A DNA stretch of 64,000 nt from Oscillospiraceae bacterium (GCA_009777775.1 WRLE01000005.1:1-64000), one strand, 5' to 3'. Counted from the stretch's first letter, positions 36,461 to 45,657 are shown. The notes: generated from the letters alone by a model not told the origin. Made by a program: numbers and translations.

Positions 36461-36835
36461 ATGGATGAAAAGTCTTGTTTTATATATGAAGGGTCTAAGT
36501 TTACCATTAAATGGTATTTTGACATTAATGGGAAAAGTGATGCTTTCAATTTCTTTGAAAATGCTTCGGAAGATATGCAAATAAAATTCCTTGTCCTAGT
36601 GAAAAGAATGGGAGATTTTGGTAAAATATTTGATATTACAAAGTTTCGTAATGAGGGCGATGGAATATATGCCTTTAAACCACAACCAGATAGGTACTTA
36701 TCATTCTTTTCAGATGGTGGCGAAATAATAGTTACAAATGGATTTAAAAAGAAAACAAGCAAGTTACCGAAAAGAGAAAAAGATATTGCTTTAAAATATA
36801 TGCAAGATTACATCAAACGAAAGGCTGGTGGATAG
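36461..36835 (+). CDS. HigB/RelE-like toxin (phage Gp49-like family)
   Basis: A protein of about 124 residues with the family pattern: a helical N-terminal half and IYAFKPQPDRYLSFF, then EIIVTNGFKKKTSKLP followed by a KYMQDYIKRK helix. These are features of HigB-type mRNA interferases (PF05973). ATG 36461 is chosen by homology; a TTG at 36398 would add 21 residues. The antitoxin follows and overlaps the end region. It is next to csm6, so it may share a defence neighbourhood. Confidence 0.82.
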   Translation: MDEKSCFIYEGSKFTIKWYFDINGKSDAFNFFENASEDMQIKFLVLVKRMGDFGKIFDITKFRNEGDGIYAFKPQPDRYLSFFSDGGEIIVTNGFKKKTSKLPKREKDIALKYMQDYIKRKAGG

Positions 36836-36839
36836 AATT

Positions 36840-37109
36840 ATGGAATCAACTTTTGATAAATACATTAATAGCGACCCAAAGCGTAAAGAAAAGTTTGATA
36901 AAGAATATAATGATTTCTTGTTGTCAGAATTTATCCTTGAAAAAATGGCGGAGGACAACATCTCTATAAGAGCATTAGCAAAGAAAGCTGGTGTGTCTCC
37001 AACAATTATTCAAAAAATCCGTAGCAAAAATGCCGCAAATATTAATTACAGGACATTGTCATGTGTATTAGATTCGCTTGGATATAAAATAAGTATAGTA
37101 AGTAAGTGA
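36840..37109 (+). CDS. HigA-like XRE antitoxin
   Basis: An 89-residue protein; ATG 36840 follows GGTGG at 36828-36832. The N-terminal part is variable (probably toxin-binding); residues about 40-75 form the helix-turn-helix SIRALAKKAGVSPTIIQKIR. It lies 4 bases after the toxin stop. Toxin-first order is typical of HigBA. Confidence 0.85.
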   Translation: MESTFDKYINSDPKRKEKFDKEYNDFLLSEFILEKMAEDNISIRALAKKAGVSPTIIQKIRSKNAANINYRTLSCVLDSLGYKISIVSK

Positions 37110-37204
37110 TTAAAAAGTATGAATTGTAACATGGTAACAATGGATATAAATGCTCGCAATATATTGACTTTGAATGATATTTGAATCAGACTTGATTCGA
37201 AGAT

Positions 37205-37278
37205 AGCGGATTTGTGTAAAGGTAGCACGACAGACTCTGACTCTGTTTGTCTGGGTTCGAATCCTAGATCCGCTGCCA
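37205..37278 (+). tRNA. tRNA-Gln (anticodon CTG)
   Basis: A full cloverleaf: acceptor AGCGGAT/ATCCGCT, D arm GTG/CAC with GG, anticodon stem ACAGA/TCTGT with loop CTCTGAC (anticodon CTG at 37237-37239), T arm CTGGG/CCTAG with loop TTCGAAT, discriminator G and encoded CCA. Confidence 0.93.
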
Positions 37279-37286
37279 TAGGTAAT

Positions 37287-37330
37287 AAGCCTTCAACCTT
37301 GATATTCAAAGGTTGAGGGCTTGTTGTATT
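37287..37330 (+). terminator. Terminator after tRNA-Gln
   Basis: Stem AAGCC.TTCAACCTT (37287-37300) pairs with AAGGTTGA.GGCTT (37309-37322), followed by a T-rich stretch TTGTTGTATT. Confidence 0.75.
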
Positions 37331-37412
37331 ATGGTGAATTTGTTGGAAATTTGACATTGTTACTCATATTCTGTTATCCTATAGGGGTTATTCGATAAAG
37401 GGAGGGAGAAAA

Positions 37413-37892
37413 TTGAGTAATAGACTTGAAAGTCTGCGTAATGTTGTGGAGAGATTGATACAAGAATGTCAGCCATCAAACAGCAGCTACTTTGTTACCC
37501 ATTTGTATGGAGTATCTGAATATGCAGCATTGTTGGCATTCAGGCGAGACTTGGATCCTGAATTGGCTTCAACTTGCGGAATGTTACATGATATATATCA
37601 AGTTACTGCGGGAACAACAAACAAACATGGTAAAAAAGGAGCCAAAGTTGCAAAAAGAATTTTAAGGCAATTGGGTTTGTATAGCGACGAGGAAATATTT
37701 ATTGTCACTACTGCCATCAGCAGGCATAGAAAAAAGCGAAAAATCCAGGAACCATATGACGAAGTGCTCAAGGATGCTGATGTACTCAGTCATCAATTGT
37801 ATAATACTGGTTTTACTGTAACGAAGAAAGAAAGAATTCGTTTTGAACTGTTGCTTGTTGAACTGGGATGTAAATCAGCAGTTAGAAAATGA
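37413..37892 (+). CDS. HD-domain phosphohydrolase
   Basis: A 159-residue protein with a TTG start at 37413 behind GGGAGGGAG. It shows the HD order: HLYGVSEYAALLA (His), CGMLHDIYQ (H-D), AISRHR and LKDADVLSH (Asp). It resembles small HD proteins that hydrolyse phospho-nucleotides; the substrate is not known. It precedes the aldo/keto reductase by 19 bases. Confidence 0.8.
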   Translation: MSNRLESLRNVVERLIQECQPSNSSYFVTHLYGVSEYAALLAFRRDLDPELASTCGMLHDIYQVTAGTTNKHGKKGAKVAKRILRQLGLYSDEEIFIVTTAISRHRKKRKIQEPYDEVLKDADVLSHQLYNTGFTVTKKERIRFELLLVELGCKSAVRK

Positions 37893-37911
37893 AATAATAA
37901 ATGGAGTAGAC

Positions 37912-39102
37912 ATGCAATATCGCAATGATGTTAAATCTGGTAATAATTTATCTATACTTGGATATGGCTGTATGAGATTGCCTCGTAGTATGGGTACAAA
38001 GATTGATGTTGATAAAACCGAAAGCTTAATTATGTCTGCAATCGATATGGGTATCAACTATTTCGATAGTGCATATATTTATCCAGGTAGCGAACAAGCT
38101 GTGGGCGATGTATTCAGGCGCAACAAGGGTGCTCGTGAAAAAATCTATCTTGCCACTAAGCTCCCCCATAGCCAATGTAAATCATTTGTGGATTTCGACA
38201 AATTTTTCGATGTTTCCTTATCAAGGCTAGAAACGGATTGGATCGATTATTATTTAATACATAATATTGGTAGCCTTACAGCTTGGGAGAGGTTAAAAAG
38301 CAATGGTATTGAAAAATGGATCGATGATAAGAAAGCACAGGGAAAGATACGTCAAATTGGCTTTTCTTTTCATGGTCCTTACAATGAATTTAATGCCTTA
38401 ATTGATGCTTATGATTGGGATTTTACTCAGATTCAATATAATTATATGAACGAAAACTACCAGGCAGGGAGAGCTGGCTTGGTGAGGGCACATGAAAAGG
38501 GTATGTCTGTTGTGGTAATGGAACCGCTCTTAGGTGGCAAACTAGCCACTTCGTTGCCAAAGGGTGTGGAAAGCGTTTTTCGCCAAGGTGACAAGGATAG
38601 CTCTCCTGCAGCTTGGGCCTTACGTTGGATTTGGAATCAACCTGAGGTCACGTTGCTTTTATCTGGTATGAACAGCGATGCACAGCTTAATGAAAATGTT
38701 GAAACGGCAAAAACGGCTGTGCCAGGTATGCTCACTGATAAGGAAGTCGCCATCATCGAAAGGGTTGTCAAAATATTTGAAGAGAGCTATAAAATCCCAT
38801 GTACAGGTTGCAATTACTGTCTTCCATGTCCTAATAATGTAAATATTCCAGGTAGTTTTGCATCATATAATTTATCATTTGCGTCAGGTTATATTGCTGG
38901 AATCACCAGCTATATGACTGGGACGGCTTTGACCAGCAAAGAAGGAAATTTCAGTGGAAGCAATTGCATAAAATGCGGTCTGTGCGAGCAAGCCTGCCCC
39001 CAGAAGATAAAAATTATGGGAGCACTGGAGACGGTGTTAAAAAGAATGGAGCCCTTTTGGATGAAGCCGATTATCAGCGTTGTTAGGAAAGTGATGAAAT
39101 GA
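37912..39102 (+). CDS. Aldo/keto reductase with C-terminal 4Fe-4S domain
   Basis: A 396-residue protein; ATG 37912 follows TGGAGTAGAC. The aldo/keto reductase barrel has GYGCMRLPR, NYFDSAYIYPGSE (Asp-Tyr active site) and ATKLPHSQ. The C-terminus has two cysteine clusters: CTGCNYCLPCP near residue 300 and CIKCGLCEQACPQ near residue 355, so it is a ferredoxin-linked oxidoreductase of the common clostridial type. Confidence 0.93.
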   Translation: MQYRNDVKSGNNLSILGYGCMRLPRSMGTKIDVDKTESLIMSAIDMGINYFDSAYIYPGSEQAVGDVFRRNKGAREKIYLATKLPHSQCKSFVDFDKFFDVSLSRLETDWIDYYLIHNIGSLTAWERLKSNGIEKWIDDKKAQGKIRQIGFSFHGPYNEFNALIDAYDWDFTQIQYNYMNENYQAGRAGLVRAHEKGMSVVVMEPLLGGKLATSLPKGVESVFRQGDKDSSPAAWALRWIWNQPEVTLLLSGMNSDAQLNENVETAKTAVPGMLTDKEVAIIERVVKIFEESYKIPCTGCNYCLPCPNNVNIPGSFASYNLSFASGYIAGITSYMTGTALTSKEGNFSGSNCIKCGLCEQACPQKIKIMGALETVLKRMEPFWMKPIISVVRKVMK

Positions 39103-39133
39103 AATACGCTTTCATATTACTTTGTTGAAGTGG

Positions 39134-39169
39134 TTGACAATGGGGTAAATATGTGATAAATATTATTGA
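39134..39169 (+). promoter_or_regulatory. Promoter of the DUF1576 gene
   Basis: TTGACA at 39134-39139, with a weak -10 (TAAATA at 39157-39162, 17-base gap). Transcription would begin close to the folded leader at 39170. Confidence 0.5.
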
Positions 39170-39228
39170 GTTTTTCGGAGCAACAATCGGGTCGAATCAT
39201 CAGTTGATTCCTACGATACTCGAAAAAC
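39170..39228 (+). ncRNA. Structured 5' leader candidate upstream of DUF1576 gene
   Basis: Three nested helices: GTTTTTCG (39170-39177) with CGAAAAAC (39221-39228); ATCG (39186-39189) with CGAT (39214-39217); and GAATCA (39194-39199) with TGATTC (39205-39210) around a TCAGT loop. The internal loops are asymmetric and A/G-rich. It lies between a promoter and the start codon at 39257. I do not recognise a known riboswitch; there is no following T-tract, so control of translation is more likely than attenuation. Confidence 0.5.
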
Positions 39229-39256
39229 AAACATATAGGTTAAAGAAGGGTTTATT

Positions 39257-40651
39257 ATGTCAAATAGCAACGCTGGAGAAAAGGATCGTTTTAATGCCGA
39301 TTTTGTTTGGACTTTGTACGCAATTGTAATATTGCTATATGGTTTTGTCCAAGCGTATCTGGAGAATGGAAGCGGTGCTTTTGCATCAATTGTCCAAGGC
39401 TTGAAGGCTATATACACTAGCCCCGCAGTTCTCACCCATGATTATATGGCAATAGCTGGCATTGGAGCCGCTTTCGTAAATTCTGCCATGGCTGGTCTTC
39501 TTGTAATTTGTGCCTTTAAGCTTGCCAAGCTCCCAATGGGAAGCTCCCAAATGGGAGTGCTGGGATTGGTCTTAGGCTTCGCATTTTTGGGTAAAAATCC
39601 ACTAAATATGCTACCAATTCTCATTGGAGGCAAACTATACAGTCTGTATAGAAAAGAACCCTATAAAAACCATGTCACAATGGCAGGGTTTGCAACTTGT
39701 CTAGCTCCTGCGGTGAGCCAGCCGGTACATACTCCACAGATTGTTGCGACATTAGGTACAACTGGTGCTATTATCCTGGGAGTGTTAATTGGTTTTGTCG
39801 TTGGCTTTATCATCAATAGCATGGCTGGATTCATACGTAAAAGCCATGAAGGACTAAACCTTTATAATGTTGGTTGGGGTGCTGGTCTCATTGCCCTTGC
39901 TCTAACAGCAGCATACAATGCAATTGGGATTGAGCGTTTTGGACCTGGATCTGCCATATCACCAGGTGTTTCCATTGCTAATGTGTTTGGTACTTCTGTA
40001 TATTACACGGATCAACTGAATATTTTTCTTGCTGTTACAGCGATATATTTTCTCGTAATGGGCTTTGCAGCTGGTGGAATCGGAAATTATAAGCTCTCGG
40101 AGCTCCTATACATGAAAGCAGATGACAATTCATTCTATGTGAAATATGGCAAAGGACCGACATATTTGGCTATGGGTATACTTGCTCTCCTTGCCCTTGC
40201 CATAACATTGGTATTCAAGGTTCATATTAATGCTCCCATACTTGGTGCTATATTGTCAATGATAGGCTGGGGAGGCTTTGGGAAGGCAGTGGCAAACTGT
40301 GTCACGATTATCACTGGTGTTGTATTGGCGGGACTCATAAGATATTTTGTAGCTCCAGGCTTTTATCGCACAGGTACATTTGCTTTGGCTGGCTATCTTT
40401 CTGGACAAGCTGTTATATGGTCTTCCGCTTTTTGGGGTACTTGCTTGTCACCCATGGCTAAATACTTTGGCTGGAAATGGGGAGTTGTTGTAGGAATGGT
40501 GCATTTCACCTTTGCCAACTACATAGCGTCTTTCCATTGGGGGCAAAACCTATACAACAACGGTCTTGCTGCAGGATTTGTCTGTGTTGTGATGATACCG
40601 ATTATTCGCTCCCTGGATAGAGCGGGGAAATATCCACCAAGAGATGTGTAA
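39257..40651 (+). CDS. DUF1576 family membrane protein
   Basis: A 464-residue polytopic protein with about ten to twelve hydrophobic helices and a signature segment RKSHEGLNLYNVGWGAGL in the middle that I associate with DUF1576. Glycine-rich loops and conserved FLGKNPLNMLPILIGG suggest a transporter or channel. The substrate is unknown. A folded leader and its own terminator mark it as a single-gene unit. Confidence 0.8.
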   Translation: MSNSNAGEKDRFNADFVWTLYAIVILLYGFVQAYLENGSGAFASIVQGLKAIYTSPAVLTHDYMAIAGIGAAFVNSAMAGLLVICAFKLAKLPMGSSQMGVLGLVLGFAFLGKNPLNMLPILIGGKLYSLYRKEPYKNHVTMAGFATCLAPAVSQPVHTPQIVATLGTTGAIILGVLIGFVVGFIINSMAGFIRKSHEGLNLYNVGWGAGLIALALTAAYNAIGIERFGPGSAISPGVSIANVFGTSVYYTDQLNIFLAVTAIYFLVMGFAAGGIGNYKLSELLYMKADDNSFYVKYGKGPTYLAMGILALLALAITLVFKVHINAPILGAILSMIGWGGFGKAVANCVTIITGVVLAGLIRYFVAPGFYRTGTFALAGYLSGQAVIWSSAFWGTCLSPMAKYFGWKWGVVVGMVHFTFANYIASFHWGQNLYNNGLAAGFVCVVMIPIIRSLDRAGKYPPRDV

Positions 40652-40692
40652 GCTTGACACGTAAATAAACTGAGTTAAAATACACTAGTAAT

Positions 40693-40739
40693 ACCCGCAT
40701 ATGGGAGTAAGACAACTTCCATATGCGGGTCGTTTTTTT
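40693..40739 (+). terminator. Rho-independent terminator after DUF1576 gene
   Basis: ACCCGCATATGG..AG pairs with CTTCCATATGCGGGT (40693-40730), followed by a seven-T tract. Confidence 0.93.
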
Positions 40740-40812
40740 GTAGTGCTAGTTTTGGTGTTATCGTGTTTAAATAGCTTGTGGAATACTGAGGTAGTAAATT
40801 GGGACTTTTAGT

Positions 40813-42045
40813 CTAAGCTTCTGCTTTGATTTTTTTCAAATTTGCAAAGCGGGGGAGTCCGTTTACAGTGACTCGGGTGTTCTCTCCTTGTATCAGCGGA
40901 AGTACGTAATCAATAAAATCTTGAGTAACATTGGTTCCATCTGAGTTAATCCAATCAAGGGGAACTGTTTTTTCAAGATTTGCACTAACGGTTAAAGGTT
41001 GGAATATTATTTCACAGCCATACTCACCATTGTTTGAGACACGATTTAGAGCAACCATTTTCCCGTTTTCTCCAGCAATGGCACTCTCCACCGCACATTT
41101 GCCAGCAAGATAGGCTTCATCGATATCAACTTGTGATGCTAGGTGAGCGCCACAACGTTGCAACAAACTCAATTCTATGCCACGAACCTTAGCTCCTGTT
41201 CTGTGTCCGACAACGGCAGCAAGGGTCGCTGCTAGTCCACCCAGTTGCTCGTGACCAAAGCCGTCTGTGGTTGATGGCTTTGCTTCCGAAACGAATGTGC
41301 CATCGCTGTATTTAATCCCTTCTGAGACAGCTACGACACAGTTGTTTTTCTCTTTGTATATGGCTTCGACTTTATCAAGGAAATCATCCAGATTAAAGGG
41401 TACTTCCGGTAGGTAGATTAAATCAGGTGCAGCATTGGAAAGTCCTGCTAGGGCTGAAGCGCCCACAAGCCAGCCTGCATTGCGGCCCATGACTTCCAGG
41501 ACGGTTATAGCACCGGTATTATACACTATTGCATCTTTGTACACTTCGGCAAATGATGTAGCAATATATTTGGCTGCACTTCCGTAACCAGGACAGTGGT
41601 CAGTACCAACCAAGTCGTTGTCGATAGTTTTTGGCACTCCAATTACTCGACATTCATAACCTGATTCCATCATGTATTCGCTGACTTTCAGGCAGGTGTC
41701 CATAGAGTCGTTTCCACCATTGTAGAAAAAGTAGCGGATGTCGTATTTTTTGAAAATCTCTAGGATACGAGCCAAATCCTTTTCTCCTTCAAGCTTGTAA
41801 CGGCAAGACCCAAGCTCGGAAGAAGGGGTATTCATGAGAAATTTCAGTTCTTCTGGGTCTTCTTTATCAAGGTCATAGAGCATATCGTTCAATATACCAG
41901 TTATACCATGGGCAGCTCCAAATACTCGCGTTATTTCCTCAGATTCCATTGCGGTTTTTATAACGCCGTATGCACTTGCATTGATAACAGCAGTGGGTCC
42001 GCCCGATTGTGCTAGAACGCATGCACCGATTAATTTTTGAGTCAT
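40813..42045 (-). CDS. pfp: PPi-type 6-phosphofructokinase
   Basis: A 410-residue PFK-A superfamily enzyme. GGNDSMDT carries Asp where ATP enzymes have Gly in GGDGS, and GVPKTIDNDL has the Lys of PPi-dependent forms; MGRNAGWLVG also fits. It would interconvert fructose-6-phosphate and fructose-1,6-bisphosphate with pyrophosphate, reversibly. It is divergent from the aldolase gene that uses its product; the two may share a control region. Confidence 0.9.
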   Translation of the reverse strand: MTQKLIGACVLAQSGGPTAVINASAYGVIKTAMESEEITRVFGAAHGITGILNDMLYDLDKEDPEELKFLMNTPSSELGSCRYKLEGEKDLARILEIFKKYDIRYFFYNGGNDSMDTCLKVSEYMMESGYECRVIGVPKTIDNDLVGTDHCPGYGSAAKYIATSFAEVYKDAIVYNTGAITVLEVMGRNAGWLVGASALAGLSNAAPDLIYLPEVPFNLDDFLDKVEAIYKEKNNCVVAVSEGIKYSDGTFVSEAKPSTTDGFGHEQLGGLAATLAAVVGHRTGAKVRGIELSLLQRCGAHLASQVDIDEAYLAGKCAVESAIAGENGKMVALNRVSNNGEYGCEIIFQPLTVSANLEKTVPLDWINSDGTNVTQDFIDYVLPLIQGENTRVTVNGLPRFANLKKIKAEA

Positions 42046-42160
42046 ATTGCTTCCTCCATATGTTTTATTGCGTTTTCACAATTCTATCACAGAGACAATT
42101 TGAAATTCAATTGAAAAATGCGAATTTTTCGTAAAGTTTATATTTTATTTTATCGTTATA

Positions 42161-42169
42161 TGATATAAT
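42161..42169 (+). promoter_or_regulatory. Extended -10 promoter of fba
   Basis: TGATATAAT gives a full extended -10 (TGnTATAAT); no clear -35 is visible. The ATG follows 29 bases later with AAAGGAGGTG between. Confidence 0.7.
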
Positions 42170-42197
42170 CCCATATATGAAAAGGAGGTGTTCTTAA

Positions 42198-43133
42198 ATG
42201 CCACTAGTTACAACAACAGATATGCTCAAAAAAGCCTATGAAGGTAATTATGCCATTGGTGCCTTTAATGTCAATAATTTAGAAATCATTCAGGGCATCA
42301 CAGAGGCAGCTGCGGAGCTTAATGCGCCGCTCATTCTCCAAGTTTCTGCTGGTGCTAGAAGATATGCAAAGCATGTATATCTCATGAAACTCATTGAGGC
42401 GGCGGAAATAGATACTGGCTTACCCATTGCTGTTCATCTCGATCATGGTGAAGACTTCGAAATCTGCAAAGCTTGCATAGATGGTGGATTTACATCAGTT
42501 ATGATAGATGGTTCCCATCATTCATTCGAAGATAATATCAGCCTGACTGCTCAGGTTGTCCAGTACGCCCATGAGAGGGGAGTGACGGTGGAAGGCGAGT
42601 TGGGAAGACTTGCGGGTATCGAAGACGATGTGAATGTCACAGATGAAGATGCCAGTTTCACAAGACCCGATGAAGTGGAGGAATTTGTTACTCGGACGGG
42701 TGTTGATTCTTTGGCAATTGCCATCGGAACGAGTCATGGAGCATATAAATTCAAGCCTGGACAGACACCAAGGCTCAGGTTTGATATTTTGGAGGAAGTT
42801 TCAAAAAGGCTTCCAGGATTCCCCATAGTTTTACATGGCGCTTCCTCTGTCGTACCGGAATTCGTTAAAACAATTAACACTTACGGCGGCGAAATGGAAG
42901 ATGCGATTGGAATCCCAGAAGATATGCTCAGACAAGCGGCAAGCATGGCGGTGTGTAAAATCAACATTGACTCCGATTTGCGTTTAGGTATGACCGCTGG
43001 CATCCGTGAGCATCTCAGCTTGAATCCTACCCATTTCGACCCTCGTCAATATTTGGCTCCTGGGCGGGAAAACATTAAATCCCTTGTCAGGCATAAAATA
43101 GAAACTGTTCTTGGCTGCGACGGTAAGGCATAA
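42198..43133 (+). CDS. fba: Class II fructose-1,6-bisphosphate aldolase
   Basis: A 311-residue metal-dependent aldolase. Zinc ligands and substrate loops are visible: AVHLDHGED, MIDGSHHSFEDN, GTSHGAYKF, VLHGASSV and KINIDSDLR. It follows a very strong ribosome site. It acts directly after the PPi-PFK encoded on the other strand in glycolysis. Confidence 0.96.
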   Translation: MPLVTTTDMLKKAYEGNYAIGAFNVNNLEIIQGITEAAAELNAPLILQVSAGARRYAKHVYLMKLIEAAEIDTGLPIAVHLDHGEDFEICKACIDGGFTSVMIDGSHHSFEDNISLTAQVVQYAHERGVTVEGELGRLAGIEDDVNVTDEDASFTRPDEVEEFVTRTGVDSLAIAIGTSHGAYKFKPGQTPRLRFDILEEVSKRLPGFPIVLHGASSVVPEFVKTINTYGGEMEDAIGIPEDMLRQAASMAVCKINIDSDLRLGMTAGIREHLSLNPTHFDPRQYLAPGRENIKSLVRHKIETVLGCDGKA

Positions 43134-43187
43134 GGTTTCTAATAGCACAAAGCATAATATATAGCGATTATAGGCAGTAGAAAAATG

Positions 43188-43226
43188 AAGCTCCATGGAC
43201 TGGTGAACATTCCATGGAGCTTTTAT
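43188..43226. terminator. Bidirectional terminator between convergent genes
   Basis: AAGCTCCATGG (43188-43198) pairs with CCATGGAGCTT (43212-43222), followed by TTATT; the mirrored A-rich flank allows use from the minus strand as well. Confidence 0.88.
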
Positions 43227-43237
43227 TATGCATTGCC

Positions 43238-44251
43238 TTATGGAGTTGCCAATGATTTTCCGCAAATGGGGCAGAATTTAGCGTCTGCATCAACTTTGCT
43301 GTTGCAACTGGGGCAGGTTTTTTCCTCTGTTTCGGTTTCTCCAGTTATGGGAGGAGCAGCAGCGACAATATTACTGCTTGTGCTTTGTTCTTGGGCTGGT
43401 TCTGGCGTTTGCACTGGAGTTGGAGATTGTTGCTGGGGTTCCACTATTGTTTGTGTAGGTGGTGGTGATTGCTGGGGAGCAGCTTGCTGTACTGGTGGAG
43501 CTTGCTGTACTGGAGGAGCTTGCTGTATTGGAAGCGTTTGAACTGGCGGAACCTGCTGTATCGGAGCAGCTTGAACCGGAGGAGCTGCTTGTGGCGTTTG
43601 AACTTGCTGGGGAGGTGCTTGTTCAATCGGGGGAGCTTGCTGTATCGGAGCGGCTTGAACAGGAGGAGCTGCTTGCTGAGGAGGAGCTTGCTGGGGAGGA
43701 GCTTGCTGTGTGGGTGGTGCTTGTTGCATCGCTGCTTGGGCGGCACGTTGTTCTTCCTGCCTTGCCCTCCTGTCATCGACACTCTGGCTAACTCTATCTG
43801 CTATATTATCGAAGACAGCATCAGATGAGACAAATTCTTGGCTAACTCCTGTGAGATGGTTAGTAATTGTCTGAACATTTTCGTTCATGGTAATTAAGAG
43901 AATTAAAAATTCATGCACCAAACGTAATATTACATTACCCAGGGTGACAATTGCTAATCCAGTTAAAAAGTTGAGGGCGAACATATAGTAAAAGCCAGCA
44001 ATAACGAAAGTAAATGAAAGTCCAATGTATAATACTTTAATGATTATACCAATTACTATAGTTTTAAAATTCAAAAAATCATGGAAAAAAAGCAAAGTCT
44101 TTTTGAACATGAAGCTCTCGCGCTTTTTCTTTGGTAAAAACACTGCCATAAGGAAGATACCTACAAGCAATCCAATTATCAAACTGATGTACGTTATGTT
44201 TGTAAATATTCTTATGCGATTGTATACATTGATATTGTAGTTATTAGGCAT
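43238..44251 (-). CDS. Membrane protein with Gln/Pro-rich linker and zinc ribbon
   Basis: A 337-residue protein. Two hydrophobic regions lie within residues about 18-40 and 60-120 (probably three to four helices). Residues about 165-290 are very rich in Q, P and A (repeats such as QQAPPVQQAPP). The C-terminus has a zinc-ribbon pair, CPSCNSKVDADAKFCPICG. These are features of the zinc-ribbon membrane proteins of Clostridia with unknown function. The linker DNA is a low-complexity repeat, prone to length change. Confidence 0.65.
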   Translation of the reverse strand: MPNNYNINVYNRIRIFTNITYISLIIGLLVGIFLMAVFLPKKKRESFMFKKTLLFFHDFLNFKTIVIGIIIKVLYIGLSFTFVIAGFYYMFALNFLTGLAIVTLGNVILRLVHEFLILLITMNENVQTITNHLTGVSQEFVSSDAVFDNIADRVSQSVDDRRARQEEQRAAQAAMQQAPPTQQAPPQQAPPQQAAPPVQAAPIQQAPPIEQAPPQQVQTPQAAPPVQAAPIQQVPPVQTLPIQQAPPVQQAPPVQQAAPQQSPPPTQTIVEPQQQSPTPVQTPEPAQEQSTSSNIVAAAPPITGETETEEKTCPSCNSKVDADAKFCPICGKSLATP

Positions 44252-44350
44252 TTTATAGCCTCCTTGTATAAAGATTTTTATTTTGATTACACAGTGGTAA
44301 TTGCTATATATTAATTACTAAATGTTTAACGACTAATAATACTTGCGAAA

Positions 44351-45520
44351 TTAGGAAAATTCAATGTTGTCCGATATAGCAACAATTGATATGAAGGTTT
44401 TACCTTTTCCTAGAGCAAGTTCGCTGCCATCGGGGAGGGTATAACTAAATTGGGAAGCGTTTTCATCTCGAGACCATTCGATTTCCACATATTTTCCTCC
44501 ACAAACGAAATAGCCTATACCGGTTCCAGTGGTGACCACATTTCGTCGTCCTTCTCTATCACCTGCTATGAAAGATATGCTAGTTTTCAAAATCAGCACA
44601 TTGGTAAAAGAGAGTTGGGTGCCATCGTTTCCGTCTGTGTAATAATTTCCATGTTGACGGAGATAATATAACTCATCTTCTTCATCATAGGAAAAGGCTG
44701 TGGATTTGCTACCAGCATATCTGACAGTAAAGCTCAGTGCCGATTCGCCATCTTCTGGAACAGCGTCATCAACAAAGCTCAAATTACGCTCATATTCTTC
44801 CTCGTGTTCCATGCGAAAATTGTATGTGGGAAGCCATTGCTCAATCAAGTCACTTGTGGTAACCATAGTGTGTTCTAAGCTCATGATTGATCTTCTATAT
44901 GAATCGCGATAAAATATATGGGTCAGGCTTCCATTTACGCCATCGAGACGGGTAATACCTCGGTTGGAAATAGCTGAATATGCTTGGGGGCTGCCGCCGG
45001 CAAAAATGTAAATCGCATCGTAGCTCTGTACGATATCAACGAAATAATGGCGAGCGCTGCGTATGCTCCCTATGACACCAACATCGCTTATATCTTGAAA
45101 TAATGCGAGCATTCTTGTGACATCACCCTCTGCGATGATTTCATAAATTATATCAGCCTTTGAGACTCCCAACTGGGGCATGGCAGCAGAATTGTTGTTT
45201 ATCATTATTGCATAGGGTCTATTGTTTGATATATCGGTTTCAGTTGGTAGTCCTGTTAATGGGTTAAATGGTCCTGGTGGCTCTGGTTCTGGTTCTGGCT
45301 CAGGTTCGGGTTCTGGCTCTGGCTCTGGCTCAGGTTCGGGCGAAATGCTTTCTTCAACGGGAGATTCTTGCTCTGGTTCGTTTTCCTCTTCCACAACTCT
45401 AGGTCCGCAGGTGACCACGGTTGTCAGCATAATTGCCATGATGAATGCCAACAAAGCGAATCTTTTGATAATTTTTGAATTGACTTTGATAATCTGTAAA
45501 ATTCGATGAAACGGTTCCAT
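44351..45520 (-). CDS. DUF3048 (YerB-like) lipoprotein
   Basis: A 389-residue exported protein. A hydrophobic segment at residues about 21-38 ends in VVTC, a possible lipobox. An acidic Glu-Pro repeat linker (EPEPEPEP, about residues 60-80) follows. The DUF3048 body starts with NPLTGLPTETDISNNRPYAIMINN and has GSIRSARHYFVDIVQSYDAIYIFAGGSP. YerB-type proteins are sporulation- or envelope-associated, function not established. The linker is encoded by a hexamer repeat. Confidence 0.85.
   Translation of the reverse strand: MEPFHRILQIIKVNSKIIKRFALLAFIMAIMLTTVVTCGPRVVEEENEPEQESPVEESISPEPEPEPEPEPEPEPEPEPEPPGPFNPLTGLPTETDISNNRPYAIMINNNSAAMPQLGVSKADIIYEIIAEGDVTRMLALFQDISDVGVIGSIRSARHYFVDIVQSYDAIYIFAGGSPQAYSAISNRGITRLDGVNGSLTHIFYRDSYRRSIMSLEHTMVTTSDLIEQWLPTYNFRMEHEEEYERNLSFVDDAVPEDGESALSFTVRYAGSKSTAFSYDEEDELYYLRQHGNYYTDGNDGTQLSFTNVLILKTSISFIAGDREGRRNVVTTGTGIGYFVCGGKYVEIEWSRDENASQFSYTLPDGSELALGKGKTFISIVAISDNIEFS
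45279..45340. repeat. Hexamer repeat encoding a Glu-Pro linker
   Basis: About ten degenerate copies of GGTTCT/GGCTCT/GGCTCA. On the minus strand these encode Glu-Pro repeats. Hexamers keep frame when the number changes. The related repeat at 53136-53179 encodes Gly-Ser on the other strand. Confidence 0.85.
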
Positions 45521-45629
45521 GTGTCAGCCCCATTTATCATTATGATTGGCAAGGGGTGAATCCTTTTACGCTCCGTAACCCCTTTAGTGTTTTATCATTT
45601 TAACCTTATGTGCCTGACTTGTCAACTAT

Positions 45630-45657
45630 TTGGCAAAGTGGAATAAAAACCTATACT
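45630..45657 (+). promoter_or_regulatory. Promoter of the DUF4364 gene
   Basis: TTGGCA (45630-45635), 16-base gap, TATACT (45652-45657), about 53 bases before the start codon. Confidence 0.6.

Noticed and set aside
37182-37197. Hairpin GAATCA..TGATTC before tRNA-Gln, like the one at 39194-39210
   Set aside because: Six base pairs with different loops and flanks; the similarity is probably chance.
43185-43828. Plus-strand frames with Leu/Cys/Gly-rich proteins
   Set aside because: They are shadows of the Gln/Pro-rich linker of the minus-strand zinc-ribbon protein.
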